Assembly: GCA_947498785.1 (NCBI GenBank)
Contig: CANMLS010000021.1
Location: forward strand, 1-64,000
DNA from: an uncultured Aquimarina sp.
GTDB lineage: Bacteria > Bacteroidota > Bacteroidia > Flavobacteriales > Flavobacteriaceae
Length of the DNA stretch: 64,000 nucleotides
Direction of reading: 5' to 3'
Notes under the pieces: generated by a model
The model's input: the letters and a program-made list of their open reading frames with translations, nothing else
Told to the model about the DNA's origin: nothing
Databases searched by the model: none
Shown: piece after piece, positions 33,001 through 42,328 of the stretch
Position numbering within the stretch: position 1 is the first letter of the stretch
Layout: each line of letters opens with the position of its first letter
Translations under genes and position numbers: made by a program

Positions 33001-34278
33001 TTAATTACGAATAATTCTACTGCTTAAAATACTTCTCTTTTTTAATAGTAACGGAATCACAATAGAAAAGAATACAATCCCATTAAATCGAACCAACATA
33101 GATTCAAACAATAAGGATACAAAAAGTATTAGGAACACCGAAAACTCATTTCGACTTCTTTTCATACGCATCCCTAATACAATAAAAATAGTAAGTAAAA
33201 TACCAAAACCTATGAACCCAGTTTGTAGATACGTTTGTAAAAATTGATTATGAGCATTGAATTTATTTTTATGATTAGGCATATATCCTAACTCTTTATA
33301 TTTTTTCATTAGAATATCATTCGCATCTCCCACTCCATAACCAAATATAGGGGCTTCCTTAATTAATTTAAAACTAGCATCCCATGCCAATATTCTAGAT
33401 TTCTCTATAGTTGTAGTTTCATAATCTTCCCTATTGTCAAAATCCTTCACTCTTTCATAGAAATCAGTTACTCTGGGGTTCCCTAAAAACAATATAACTC
33501 CCATTATAAATACAATGATCATCGTATATTTTCTTTCTTTATTAGTAATATCAAAAATTAAGAGTAGCGACATTATTGCCAAAATAAAATATGCCGAAAA
33601 GGAAGCCAATAAAAACAGGTATAAAAATAAAATAGTGACTATGACCAATCGCAATCTTGATTGAACCTTCTTTTTGAGATAATAACTAAGCACTAATAAT
33701 ATATAGATCGAAATATAATTACCATTAACAGATCTGGAAAGTACCGATCCTACAAAAAATTGATCCCAATGAGTCAAAATTCCTTGCAAAAACGTGAATG
33801 TATCAATAGTTTGATTTTTATTAACGAGGTACCTTAGTAAATCATTTGCTGAGTTAAAAATACTAATAACAAATGCTATTAATAATCCAACAAGTAAAAA
33901 ATCAAATATCCTTTTTACTGTACTAGCATCTTCTTTAACAAATAAAAAAATAACAGGAAACAATAACAGAGATAATGATCGCTGTACTAAATTTAGCCCG
34001 CTAACTAAGTCATCAGTATAGATAAGACTCAAAGCCATTATCATAAAATATAGAGGGAAAAGAAGTACAGATTTGTCCAGTACAAACTTCCTTTGTGGCC
34101 TTAACATCATTCCAATACCAAAAATAATTGAAATTATAAAAAATGGAGTAGGAAGATTGATTCCTAATGGCATTAAAAGAAAGGCAACATAAAGGCTGTT
34201 CCAAAAGGTCATTATCACCCAGTGGTCATCTTTATAAAACATATTGGCTGCCTGAGCTAGTATATTACCAAATTGCAC
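33001..34278 (-). CDS. O-antigen ligase/polymerase-family membrane protein (WaaL/Wzy-like)
   Basis: The 425-residue product has 10-12 membrane helices and a large loop with the ligase-type motif ILAWDASFKLIKEAPIFGYGVGDA, followed by NAHNQFLQTYLQTGFIGF. This pattern (GxGxG then HNxFLQ) is the Wzy_C signature of enzymes that polymerise or attach O-antigen repeats at the periplasmic face. The start is GTG at 34278, or ATG at 34242. It has its own consensus promoter and is the first polysaccharide gene from the left. Confidence 0.85.
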   Translation of the reverse strand: MQFGNILAQAANMFYKDDHWVIMTFWNSLYVAFLLMPLGINLPTPFFIISIIFGIGMMLRPQRKFVLDKSVLLFPLYFMIMALSLIYTDDLVSGLNLVQRSLSLLLFPVIFLFVKEDASTVKRIFDFLLVGLLIAFVISIFNSANDLLRYLVNKNQTIDTFTFLQGILTHWDQFFVGSVLSRSVNGNYISIYILLVLSYYLKKKVQSRLRLVIVTILFLYLFLLASFSAYFILAIMSLLLIFDITNKERKYTMIIVFIMGVILFLGNPRVTDFYERVKDFDNREDYETTTIEKSRILAWDASFKLIKEAPIFGYGVGDANDILMKKYKELGYMPNHKNKFNAHNQFLQTYLQTGFIGFGILLTIFIVLGMRMKRSRNEFSVFLILFVSLLFESMLVRFNGIVFFSIVIPLLLKKRSILSSRIIRN

Positions 34279-34359
34279 TTGTTATATAATAGGTTATGAA
34301 GTGTTTAACGTATATTGAGGCTCCAAATTGTATGATACTTATATCCTCTATTTTATTAT

Positions 34360-34389
34360 CAAATGTACAGTATCTTTTATAACAAGCAA
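34360..34389 (-). promoter_or_regulatory. Bacteroidota-type promoter of the O-antigen ligase gene
   Basis: On the minus strand TTG (34389-34387), 19 bases and TACATTTG (34367-34360) form the complete consensus. Transcription would start near 34353, some 75 bases before the GTG. This separates the ligase gene from the UXS transcript. Confidence 0.7.
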
Positions 34390-34451
34390 AATATAAAATA
34401 GTCAAGGTTTTTATATAATTAGGGAAACACGTTTATATTCAAAAAAAATTA

Positions 34452-34464
34452 ACCCTCTTCAAGG
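34452..34464 (-). terminator. Weak hairpin with T-tract after the UXS gene
   Basis: CCCT and AGGG arms (4 bp) with a 5-base loop are followed on the minus strand by TTAATTTTTTTT. The stem is short, so termination may be partial. Confidence 0.35.
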
Positions 34465-34473
34465 GAATTCTTA

Positions 34474-35445
34474 TTAAGAAAAATCTCTATGCTCACTCTT
34501 TTGCAGTTCTTTTGAGGAGAAACTTTTGAAGTATTCTAATGTTAGTTTCATTCCTTGTGATCTACCCGTTTTTGGTTCCCAGTTTAATATTTCCTTTGCT
34601 TTGGTAATATCAGGTTGACGTTGTAGCGGGTCATCAATGGGTAATGCTTTGTAAATCACTTTTTGATCTGTTCCTGTAAGTTTGACAATCTCCTCTGCAA
34701 ACTCCTTAATTGTAATCTCATCAGGATTACCTATGTTAACCGGAAATACATAATCACTAAGAAGCAATTTATAAATTCCTTCTACTTGGTCGTCAACATA
34801 GCAAAAAGATCGAGTTTGCATACCATCTCCAAATATTGTTAAATCTTCTCCACGTAGTGCTTGTCCTATAAATGCTGGAACTACACGACCATCATTTAAT
34901 CTCATTCTTGGCCCATAAGTATTAAAAATACGTACTATTCTTGTCTCAACCCCATGATAAGTGTGATAAGCCATTGTAATAGATTCTTGAAAACGCTTTG
35001 CTTCATCATATACTCCTCTTGGCCCTATAGTGTTCACATTCCCGTAATAATCCTCTGTTTGAGGATGTACCAATGGGTCTCCATAAACTTCGCTTGTTGA
35101 AGCGATCAAAATTCGTGCATTTTTTTCTTTTGCTAAACCTAAAAGATTATGTGTTCCTAAAGATCCAACTTTTAATGTTTGAATAGGAATTTTTAAATAG
35201 TCAATGGGGCTTGCAGGGGATGCAAAATGTAATATATAGTCTAGCTTACCAGGAACATGAACAAATTTGGTTACATCATGATTATAAAATTCAAACTGTT
35301 TTAATTTGAATAAATGCTCTATGTTTTTTATGTCACCAGTAATTAGGTTATCCATAGCTATTACATGAAATCCTTCTTTGATATATCTATCGCATAAATG
35401 CGATCCTAAAAATCCTGCTGCACCTGTAATCAATATCCTTTTCAT
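34474..35445 (-). CDS. UDP-glucuronate decarboxylase (UDP-xylose synthase)
   Basis: The 323-residue extended SDR protein has GAAGFLGSH for NAD near the N-terminus, STSEVYGDP for the catalytic Ser/Thr, and YDEAKR for the Tyr-Lys pair. The YDEAKR motif and the GPRGVYDE context are diagnostic of UXS, which turns UDP-glucuronate into UDP-xylose. The gene lies 2 bases after the UDP-glucose dehydrogenase gene that makes its substrate, so the pair predicts xylose or glucuronate in the polysaccharide. Confidence 0.92.
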   Translation of the reverse strand: MKRILITGAAGFLGSHLCDRYIKEGFHVIAMDNLITGDIKNIEHLFKLKQFEFYNHDVTKFVHVPGKLDYILHFASPASPIDYLKIPIQTLKVGSLGTHNLLGLAKEKNARILIASTSEVYGDPLVHPQTEDYYGNVNTIGPRGVYDEAKRFQESITMAYHTYHGVETRIVRIFNTYGPRMRLNDGRVVPAFIGQALRGEDLTIFGDGMQTRSFCYVDDQVEGIYKLLLSDYVFPVNIGNPDEITIKEFAEEIVKLTGTDQKVIYKALPIDDPLQRQPDITKAKEILNWEPKTGRSQGMKLTLEYFKSFSSKELQKSEHRDFS

Positions 35446-35447
35446 AA

Positions 35448-36767
35448 TTATCTTTCTGAAATTATAGTTTCTCTACCAATCGAATAATATGTTAAATTCT
35501 CTTTCTTAATATCTTCTAAATCATATAGATTTCTACCATCAAATATTACATTCCCTTTCATCGCCTCTTTGAGTTTAGAAAAGTTAGGAGTTCTAAAAAT
35601 ACTCCATTCCGTGCAAATAATAAGTGCATCTACATCATGCAAAGCATCATACATTGTATCCACAAACTGTATTTTACCTTTATATTTTCTCTTTACGTTC
35701 GGCATAGCTTCTGGATCAAAAGCTGTGATTTCTGCTCCTTTACCTAAAAGTTCGTTAATAATATTTAAAGCAGGTGCTTCTCTAATATCATCGGTTTCTG
35801 GTTTAAATGCTAATCCCCAAACAGCAAAGGTTTTACCACTAATTTTGTTTTCAAAATAATTCTGAATCTTTGGTATTAAAGCTGTTTTTTGAGTTGCATT
35901 TACTTTAATTACAGATTCTAAAATTTTAAAATCATAATTGTCATCTTTGCCTGATTTATGCAATGCTTTTACATCCTTTGGAAAGCAAGACCCTCCATAT
36001 CCGATTCCTGGAAACAAAAATCTTTTCCCTATTCTAGAGTCAGTTCCCATTCCTCTACGGACTTTATCAACATCAGCCCCCACCTTCTCGCAATAATTAG
36101 CGATTTCATTCATAAACGTAATCTTAACTGCCAAGAATGAATTTGCAGCATATTTAGTAAGCTCGGCAGATTTTTCATCCATCACTATAATTGGATTACC
36201 TGATCGCACATATGGCTTATAAAGTTTTTGCATTAACTCAATAGCTCTATCAGAACTTGAACCTATAACTATTCTTTCAGGTTTCAAGAAATCATCAACA
36301 GCTAGTCCTTCTCTTAAAAATTCTGGATTCGACACTACATCAAAATCGCATTTAGCATTTTTTGAAATAACAGTGTTAACTTTTTCCGCTGTACCCACAG
36401 GCACAGTACTTTTATCTACAATTACTTTATAATCTGAGATTATTTTTCCTATCTCCTCAGAAACACCTAGAATATATGATAAGTCTGCAGAACCATCTTC
36501 ATCTTCTGGAGTTGGTAAGGCTAAAAAAACAATATCCCCGTAATCAAGACCTTCTTTTAAAGATGTCGTAAATTTTAAACGATTAGCTTTTAAGTTTCTT
36601 TCAAACAATACATCTAAATGAGGTTCATAAATAGGAATTTCTCCATTCCTCATTTTGCGAACTTTTTCTTCATTGATATCAACACAAACAACTTCATTTC
36701 CTGTTTCTGCTAAGCAGGTTCCTGTGACTAATCCTACATAACCTGTTCCGATTACTGATATTTTCAT
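35448..36767 (-). CDS. ugd: UDP-glucose 6-dehydrogenase
   Basis: The 439-residue product oxidises UDP-glucose to UDP-glucuronate with two NAD+. It starts [21 protein letters not shown] (NAD fold) and has the catalytic cysteine in [12 protein letters not shown]. Length is normal. It lies between the initiating transferase gene and UXS with short gaps (19 and 2 bases). A second enzyme of the same superfamily, WecC, is encoded at 51338-52555 and has a different Cys motif. Confidence 0.95.
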   Translation of the reverse strand: MKISVIGTGYVGLVTGTCLAETGNEVVCVDINEEKVRKMRNGEIPIYEPHLDVLFERNLKANRLKFTTSLKEGLDYGDIVFLALPTPEDEDGSADLSYILGVSEEIGKIISDYKVIVDKSTVPVGTAEKVNTVISKNAKCDFDVVSNPEFLREGLAVDDFLKPERIVIGSSSDRAIELMQKLYKPYVRSGNPIIVMDEKSAELTKYAANSFLAVKITFMNEIANYCEKVGADVDKVRRGMGTDSRIGKRFLFPGIGYGGSCFPKDVKALHKSGKDDNYDFKILESVIKVNATQKTALIPKIQNYFENKISGKTFAVWGLAFKPETDDIREAPALNIINELLGKGAEITAFDPEAMPNVKRKYKGKIQFVDTMYDALHDVDALIICTEWSIFRTPNFSKLKEAMKGNVIFDGRNLYDLEDIKKENLTYYSIGRETIISER

Positions 36768-36786
36768 TTTTTCATTTAATTAAAAA

Positions 36787-38133
36787 TTAATATGCCTTAT
36801 CTTCCCCCTGCACAACATTAAGAACTGTCTGTACAATAATATTAAAGTCCATTAACAAGGACCAATTTTCAATATAGAAAATATCATATTTAGTTCTATT
36901 AACAATATCATGTTTTGTCTCAATCTCACCTCTATATCCTCTAACCTGAGCTAAACCAGTAATTCCTGGTTTCACAAAATACCTCACCATATATTTTGAT
37001 ATTTTAGTCCCGTACATTTCATTTTGTTTCCATAAATGTGGACGTGGGCCTACTACCGACATTGAACCAAACAAAACATTAAAAAACTGTGGTAATTCAT
37101 CTATACTAGTTTTTCGTATAAATTTACCTACTTTTGTTACTCTAGGATCATTTCTGGCAGCAGAATCTTCGGATCGAGAATTTATACCCATAGATCTAAA
37201 CTTGTAACAGCCAAAACCCTTTTCTTTTATTCCCGGGCGATTTTGTCTAAAAAATATTGGCCCTTTGCTTTCTAATTTAATAACTAACCCCAAAACAGGA
37301 ATCAACCATGAGAGTATAAAACAAATTACGAGCAAAGAAAATACTATATCAAAAAGTCTTTTTGTAAAGCTATGAAGATAATCCTCAAGAGGTATTTGAC
37401 GTAATGACAAAATTGGAATTAAATCATAGTAATCTAAATGCAAGTTTTTTGCATATAATTCGTCATTATCTGGTATAAATTTTAACACTTTTACATTAAC
37501 ATCGCAAAATTCGATAAATTCCTTTATTTGATCGTTGGTTAATTCTTTTACCGAACAATATATCTCATCAATTTCCTGATCTATTACATATTCATAACTG
37601 TCATTAATATTACCTTTCTTATTGTCAATATCATTATTTGTAAAAAAACCTGCATACTTATAACCATATCCTGGTTTAGTGTTAAAAAATTGTTCTAGTC
37701 TTTTTGTTGAATCATTTGATCCTATTACTAAAACTTTTTTATAATTACTGCCAGTTATAACTCTGTATTTTCTAAAAATTAAATGTATGAATATCCGCCA
37801 TATTATTAATACAATAAAATTTAAAATGGTAAATAGAAAAAGTTTCTTCGAGCCAACCTCAAAACCGATTATGTAAAAGTATGAAACAACAGATAGAATA
37901 AAGACGATGATTTGTTTAGACAACAGCGAAATTATTTTGATTACTTTAGTAAACCTATATACTTCGTAAAACGAGAAGAAAAGAGATAGAACTACCCAAA
38001 GAGCGATAAAAAAGGTAAGATCAAATATTCTTGATCCCAAAAATAAAAAGGATAATAATGAAATAAATAATATATCCAACACATATAGGGTTGGCCTTAT
38101 TAGTTTCGAATATTTTAATCTATTTACTATCAT
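36787..38133 (-). CDS. Polyprenyl phosphate sugar-1-phosphate transferase (WcaJ/WbaP-type initiating enzyme)
   Basis: The product (448 residues from the ATG at 38133) starts repeat-unit synthesis by moving a sugar phosphate to undecaprenyl phosphate. It has four or five N-terminal membrane helices, a CoA-binding-like domain, and the C-terminal transferase core KRLFDIVFSLLVICFILSW, then KFRSM and DELPQFFNVLFGSMSVVGPRP. The upstream in-frame start at 38169 would coincide with the promoter box at 38167-38174, so 38133 is chosen. It leads a three-gene unit with ugd and UXS. Confidence 0.93.
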   Translation of the reverse strand: MIVNRLKYSKLIRPTLYVLDILFISLLSFLFLGSRIFDLTFFIALWVVLSLFFSFYEVYRFTKVIKIISLLSKQIIVFILSVVSYFYIIGFEVGSKKLFLFTILNFIVLIIWRIFIHLIFRKYRVITGSNYKKVLVIGSNDSTKRLEQFFNTKPGYGYKYAGFFTNNDIDNKKGNINDSYEYVIDQEIDEIYCSVKELTNDQIKEFIEFCDVNVKVLKFIPDNDELYAKNLHLDYYDLIPILSLRQIPLEDYLHSFTKRLFDIVFSLLVICFILSWLIPVLGLVIKLESKGPIFFRQNRPGIKEKGFGCYKFRSMGINSRSEDSAARNDPRVTKVGKFIRKTSIDELPQFFNVLFGSMSVVGPRPHLWKQNEMYGTKISKYMVRYFVKPGITGLAQVRGYRGEIETKHDIVNRTKYDIFYIENWSLLMDFNIIVQTVLNVVQGEDKAY

Positions 38134-38166
38134 TTGAACTTTAAAACATTTAAGTATTCCCGGAGG

Positions 38167-38174
38167 CAAAACTA
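38167..38174 (-). promoter_or_regulatory. Candidate -7 box for the initiating transferase-ugd-UXS unit
   Basis: The minus strand reads TAGTTTTG, matching TAnnTTTG; the start site would be near 38160, with a leader of about 27 bases to the ATG at 38133. The -33 element is not clear. Confidence 0.45.
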
Positions 38175-38228
38175 CAATTATTAATTATCTATTTGATAAA
38201 AACGATTTGAATAATACTATTCGCATGA

Positions 38229-39386
38229 TCAATCTATATCTGCTCGTCTAGAAAAGGTAAAAAGTGATGTTAGAACAGCATAGAACATTATTCCATATTG
38301 TCGCTGAAAAACACTTTCAGTGAGGCAAAATAAGGTGATAATTATTAAAAAATAAAACATAATCTTCTTTTTCTCTTTAACGGCATTTTTGAATAACAAA
38401 AATAGAGCTGTTACAAAAATCCCAAGTCCTATAACCCCATTAGTTAACCAAAACTCTAAATATTGATTGTGCGTATTGTAATCTTCCAGTGATAGTTTAT
38501 GCATCTTAACATAGTAACAATAATTTAAGTGATTTTGAAAATCTCCAATAGGAATGAAATCAAAAAAAGATTTACTTGTAATTTGCTCCCATGTACACCT
38601 CCATATTACAAATCTCGGATCAATGCCTAAAAAAAGATTATCCAGTCTTGTTGAAAAGGGAACAAAGATTGTAAAAACTAAATATACCACAATAGACAGG
38701 GCAAGTATTGCCAAAATAGCTTTAGTTAATTTAAATCTTGAAAGAAAAATTAATACTATACTAATTAATAGTATAAACATAGCCATTTTAGAGGACAATA
38801 GTATAAAACTTATCATATTGACTATATTAATGGCTACTAAGAGTTTCTTCTTATTTGTCTTCGGATATAAAAATATAGACGATAGCAAAACAAAAACATT
38901 ATATGCTGCTAAATATACGTGTTGTAATGGATAAATATAAAAAAGAGAATCAGGATCAAAAAAATCTCCTGTTCTTAGGTAAAAGAAAAAACCATTAATT
39001 AATCCGTATAGGTTTATTAAAAAACAACCTATAGCAAAAATTAAAAAAAAAGAGTAAAATTTTCTCTTTCCAAACCCTTGCGTAAGAATTGATATAAAAG
39101 GAATCAATACTATAGGTATTCTTTTTACCAAAACATCTATTCCTGTTTTGACATCATATGAAAAAAATAATGAAATAAAAGAAAGGAAGAAAGGGATCGA
39201 GATAATTAACCAAAGTAAACAATTTTCATATGTAAATTTGTTTCTATCAAAAATTAAAAAAGATAAAATAAATGAGATTCCTAAAAAAAGGGAACTCAAG
39301 AAGAAGGAAAACATAGCACATACTAAGCTCCCTGCTAGAAATAAAGGTATTATATCTATATTTTTTTTAGTAATCGCTATTATCAA
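38229..39386 (-). CDS. O-antigen polymerase-like membrane protein (Wzy/WaaL family)
   Basis: The product has about 11 membrane helices and the Wzy_C-type loop with DFQNHLNYCYYVKMHKL and YNTHNQYLEFWLTNGVIGLGIF, the HNQYLxxW pattern of polymerases and ligases. It should join repeat units outside the inner membrane. The start is uncertain: an ATG at 39515 would overlap a divergent gene by 78 bases and precede a -7 box at 39415-39422, so I prefer the TTG at 39386. The next ATG within the frame lies inside a membrane helix. Confidence 0.82.
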   Translation of the reverse strand: MIIAITKKNIDIIPLFLAGSLVCAMFSFFLSSLFLGISFILSFLIFDRNKFTYENCLLWLIISIPFFLSFISLFFSYDVKTGIDVLVKRIPIVLIPFISILTQGFGKRKFYSFFLIFAIGCFLINLYGLINGFFFYLRTGDFFDPDSLFYIYPLQHVYLAAYNVFVLLSSIFLYPKTNKKKLLVAINIVNMISFILLSSKMAMFILLISIVLIFLSRFKLTKAILAILALSIVVYLVFTIFVPFSTRLDNLFLGIDPRFVIWRCTWEQITSKSFFDFIPIGDFQNHLNYCYYVKMHKLSLEDYNTHNQYLEFWLTNGVIGLGIFVTALFLLFKNAVKEKKKIMFYFLIIITLFCLTESVFQRQYGIMFYAVLTSLFTFSRRADID

Positions 39387-39414
39387 TTCAATATAAGTAT
39401 TAGTTTTACAGCCG

Positions 39415-39422
39415 CAAATATA
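39415..39422 (-). promoter_or_regulatory. Candidate -7 box for the Wzy-like gene
   Basis: The minus strand reads TATATTTG, matching TAnnTTTG, 29 bases before the TTG start at 39386. It lies just upstream of the divergent gene at 39438, so promoters of the two genes must overlap or abut. Confidence 0.4.
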
Positions 39423-39437
39423 TAAATATATCAAGAT

Positions 39438-40358
39438 ATGGATTTTAAAATCACTAATAAAACAAAAGTATATATAGCCGGATGTGGTGGGATGCTTGGA
39501 GATGCCGTTTATCACACCTTTAATTCCGAATGCATAGTTAAAGCAACTGATATAAATCTTACTGAATCATGGTTAGAAAAAGCCGATGTTCGTAATTACA
39601 ACGAAATGAAAAAATCAATTGAAGAATTTGGCCCCGATTTGATCATTAACCTTGCTGCTTTAACAGATTTAGAATATTGTGAGAAAAACCAAGAAGAAAC
39701 ATGGCTTACCAATGCTTTAGGCCCAGAAAATATTGGCTTAATTGCAAATAGTTTAGATATCCCATTAGTCTATATTAGCACTGCTGGAATTGTAGACGGT
39801 TTGCAAGATGTTTATAATGATTTTGACAAACCAAATCCATTAAGTATTTATGCGAAAGCTAAATATCATGGTGAACTATTTACTCAATCCCATGTAGATA
39901 AATTTTATGTGTTTAGAGCAGGGTGGATGATGGGAGGAGGTCCTTCTAAAGATAAAAAATTCATCAACAAAATCTATAAGCAAATTAAAAATGGTCAAAA
40001 AGAACTTTTTGTAGTAGACGATAAATTAGGGACTCCAACGTATACAAAAAGTTTTGCAAAAGGCATTTTTCATGTTGTGCAATCGGGTCTTTACGGTGTA
40101 TATAATCAGGTATGTAATGGAGATTGTAGCCGATATGATGTTGCCAAGGCATTTGTTAAATTATTAGATTTAGAGAATACTGTAAAGGTATCCAAAGTAG
40201 ATTCTGATTATTTCAAAACTGAATATTTTGCTCCGCGTCCTTATTCTGAAAAATTAACTAATCTAAAATTAAATACGCGTGGATTAAATGTAATGCCAGA
40301 TTGGGAAGAAGCATTAGAGAATTATTCTAAAGTTTTTATAAAAGAATATAACAGTTGA
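39438..40358 (+). CDS. RmlD-family NAD(P)-dependent sugar reductase/epimerase
   Basis: The 306-residue SDR protein has a variant nucleotide motif (GCGGMLGDAV), NLAALTDLEYCE, and the active-site YAKAKYHGE (Tyr-x-x-x-Lys). It resembles dTDP-4-dehydrorhamnose reductase but is well diverged from the two RfbD copies in this window, so it probably reduces another 4-keto sugar or acts as an epimerase. It opens a plus-strand block inside a mostly minus-strand locus, and its stop overlaps the next start. Confidence 0.78.
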   Translation: MDFKITNKTKVYIAGCGGMLGDAVYHTFNSECIVKATDINLTESWLEKADVRNYNEMKKSIEEFGPDLIINLAALTDLEYCEKNQEETWLTNALGPENIGLIANSLDIPLVYISTAGIVDGLQDVYNDFDKPNPLSIYAKAKYHGELFTQSHVDKFYVFRAGWMMGGGPSKDKKFINKIYKQIKNGQKELFVVDDKLGTPTYTKSFAKGIFHVVQSGLYGVYNQVCNGDCSRYDVAKAFVKLLDLENTVKVSKVDSDYFKTEYFAPRPYSEKLTNLKLNTRGLNVMPDWEEALENYSKVFIKEYNS

Positions 40359-41467
40359 AAATAGCAGTAATAGGAATAAGAGGTTTGCCTGCAAATTACA
40401 GTGGGTTTGAAACATGTGCTGAACATACAACCAAACACTGGGCAAAAGATAAACATGAAGTATTAGTTTATTGTAGAAAACACCTATACCCAAATAGAAA
40501 CTTAAAAACAGATGATGGTGTTTATTTAAAATATTTATCTTCTTCTCCGATAAAATCGTTAGAGACGCTCTCTCATACTTTTTTGGCTGTATTGCACTTG
40601 TGTTTTTTTAATCGAAAAACTAAAATCGTCCATATTTATAATTGTGGTAATGGGATTTTTATACCATTACTAAGACTTTTTGGTAAAAAGACATTTATTT
40701 CTGTAGATGGTCTTGAATGGAAAAGAAAAAAATGGGGGGTTATAGCAAAATCTATGTATAAGCTTGGAGCTTTAATCTCAGTAAAGTTTTCTAATCACAT
40801 TATTGTCGATAATAAAATCGTTGAAGATTTTTATATAGAAAACTTTAAAAAGAAGACTTCTTTAATTGCATATGGTGCCAAAATAATAGGCGAAAATATA
40901 GAAAACGATAGTGACTATCTTAATAAATTTGAGATAAGTTCAAAAAAGTATTTTCTTTTTGTAGGGCGTTTTGTTAAAGAAAAAGGAGTTGAAAACCTCA
41001 TCCAAAGCTATTTAAAATTGAACACCGATTTTCCTTTGGTTATAATTGGTGACGATGTTAAAGGAAATGAATATCGAGATAACATTTTTTCTACATACGA
41101 TTCACATCCCAAAATAAAACTTTTGGGTTACAGGTTTGGTAAAGAGTATGAAGCTATATTGACAAATGCACTAATGTATATCTCTGCAAGTGAGCTTGAA
41201 GGCACATCACCATCACTCTTAGCTGCCATGGGAGCTAAGGTTTGTACTTTAGTTAATGGTATTGAAGAGAATTTAGCCACTCTTGGAGATTTTGGAACTG
41301 TCTTTAAAAAGAACGATTACAATAACTTAACAGAAAAGTGGCAGTATTTTATAGATAACCCTCTAACGATTGAAAAAATGGCTTTAAAAGGACATAATCA
41401 TGTTATAGATCAATATAGTTGGAGTAATATTGCTAAACAATATATATCTTTGTTTAAAAGAAATTAA
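40355..41467 (+). CDS. GT4 glycosyltransferase with DUF1972 N-domain (rhamnosyltransferase-like)
   Basis: The 370-residue product begins with the DUF1972 pattern MKIAVIGIRGLPANYSGFET and ends with a GT-B donor domain (GRFVKEKGVENLI, ASELEGTSPSLLAAMG). Known relatives transfer rhamnose or related sugars during O-antigen assembly. The start codon is TTG at 40355, overlapping the preceding TGA as TTGA, so it is probably translated by reinitiation. Confidence 0.88.
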   Translation: MKIAVIGIRGLPANYSGFETCAEHTTKHWAKDKHEVLVYCRKHLYPNRNLKTDDGVYLKYLSSSPIKSLETLSHTFLAVLHLCFFNRKTKIVHIYNCGNGIFIPLLRLFGKKTFISVDGLEWKRKKWGVIAKSMYKLGALISVKFSNHIIVDNKIVEDFYIENFKKKTSLIAYGAKIIGENIENDSDYLNKFEISSKKYFLFVGRFVKEKGVENLIQSYLKLNTDFPLVIIGDDVKGNEYRDNIFSTYDSHPKIKLLGYRFGKEYEAILTNALMYISASELEGTSPSLLAAMGAKVCTLVNGIEENLATLGDFGTVFKKNDYNNLTEKWQYFIDNPLTIEKMALKGHNHVIDQYSWSNIAKQYISLFKRN

Positions 41468-41483
41468 TTGACAGTATTATTAT

Positions 41484-42278
41484 ATGAAAAAGTACTTTAA
41501 TGGTAATGAATTGTATGGGGATGATTTTTCATTAGAAGAGATCAAGGAGTGGTTTAAAGATGAAGAAGAAGGGTATGCAGATTTAATTGATGCAAATAAG
41601 GATTCTTATGAATATGAATATCATGGCATTAACATGATGTATGGTTTTAATAAACTTCCAAAAAATGCCGTTTATAATAATGCTTTAGGAGTAGGAGCCG
41701 CATTTGGAGAAGAGTTTAAACCTGTTCTTAATAAAATTAAACAAATTAATATTCTTGATCCTTCAGAAAAATTTAAAAATTCATATATTGAAAATATTCC
41801 TGTGAACTATGTAAAACCAACATATGATGGCACTTTGTCTTTTCCAGATAATACTTTTGATCTTATAACTTGTTTTGGAACTTTGCACCATATTCCTAAT
41901 GTTTCTTATGTAATAGAAGAACTAGCAAGAACCCTAAAGCCTGGAGGATTTTTCCTTTTAAGAGAACCTATATACTCAATGGGCGATTGGAGAAATAAAA
42001 GACCTGGATTAACAAAACGTGAAAGAGGCATTCCTGTTAAAATATTGAATAAGATCTTGTTAGACAATAACCTTTCTGTTGTTTCAAAAAGGTATTGCTT
42101 TTTCGTGTTGTCTTATAAGCTTCATAAACTAATAAAGCATCCTTTTAACAAAATTATGGTTTTGTATTTCGATAGACTAATGAGTACTTTGTTTTCTATA
42201 AATATGAAATATCATAGAACAACTTTATTAAGTAAACTTGCACCTACAGCAATATTTTATGTCGTAAAGAAAAACTAG
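41484..42278 (+). CDS. Class I SAM-dependent methyltransferase
   Basis: The 264-residue product has a methyltransferase core: a glycine-poor motif I region (YNNALGVGAAFGEEF), an acidic ribose-binding position in INILDPSEKF, and the downstream block FDLITCFGTLHHIPN plus LKPGGFFLLREP. It most likely methylates a sugar of the repeat unit, or the chain end, which can control length. It lies 16 bases after the glycosyltransferase gene on the plus strand. Confidence 0.8.
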   Translation: MKKYFNGNELYGDDFSLEEIKEWFKDEEEGYADLIDANKDSYEYEYHGINMMYGFNKLPKNAVYNNALGVGAAFGEEFKPVLNKIKQINILDPSEKFKNSYIENIPVNYVKPTYDGTLSFPDNTFDLITCFGTLHHIPNVSYVIEELARTLKPGGFFLLREPIYSMGDWRNKRPGLTKRERGIPVKILNKILLDNNLSVVSKRYCFFVLSYKLHKLIKHPFNKIMVLYFDRLMSTLFSINMKYHRTTLLSKLAPTAIFYVVKKN

Positions 42279-42328
42279 AATGTGGTCTTTTAGAGAGAGT
42301 TGTTCATGCCTTAATTTATTTTTTATAC

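Noticed and set aside
38554..39396. Plus-strand frames of 126 and 82 codons opposite the Wzy-like gene
   Set aside because: They are Lys/Ile-rich shadows without start context or motifs.
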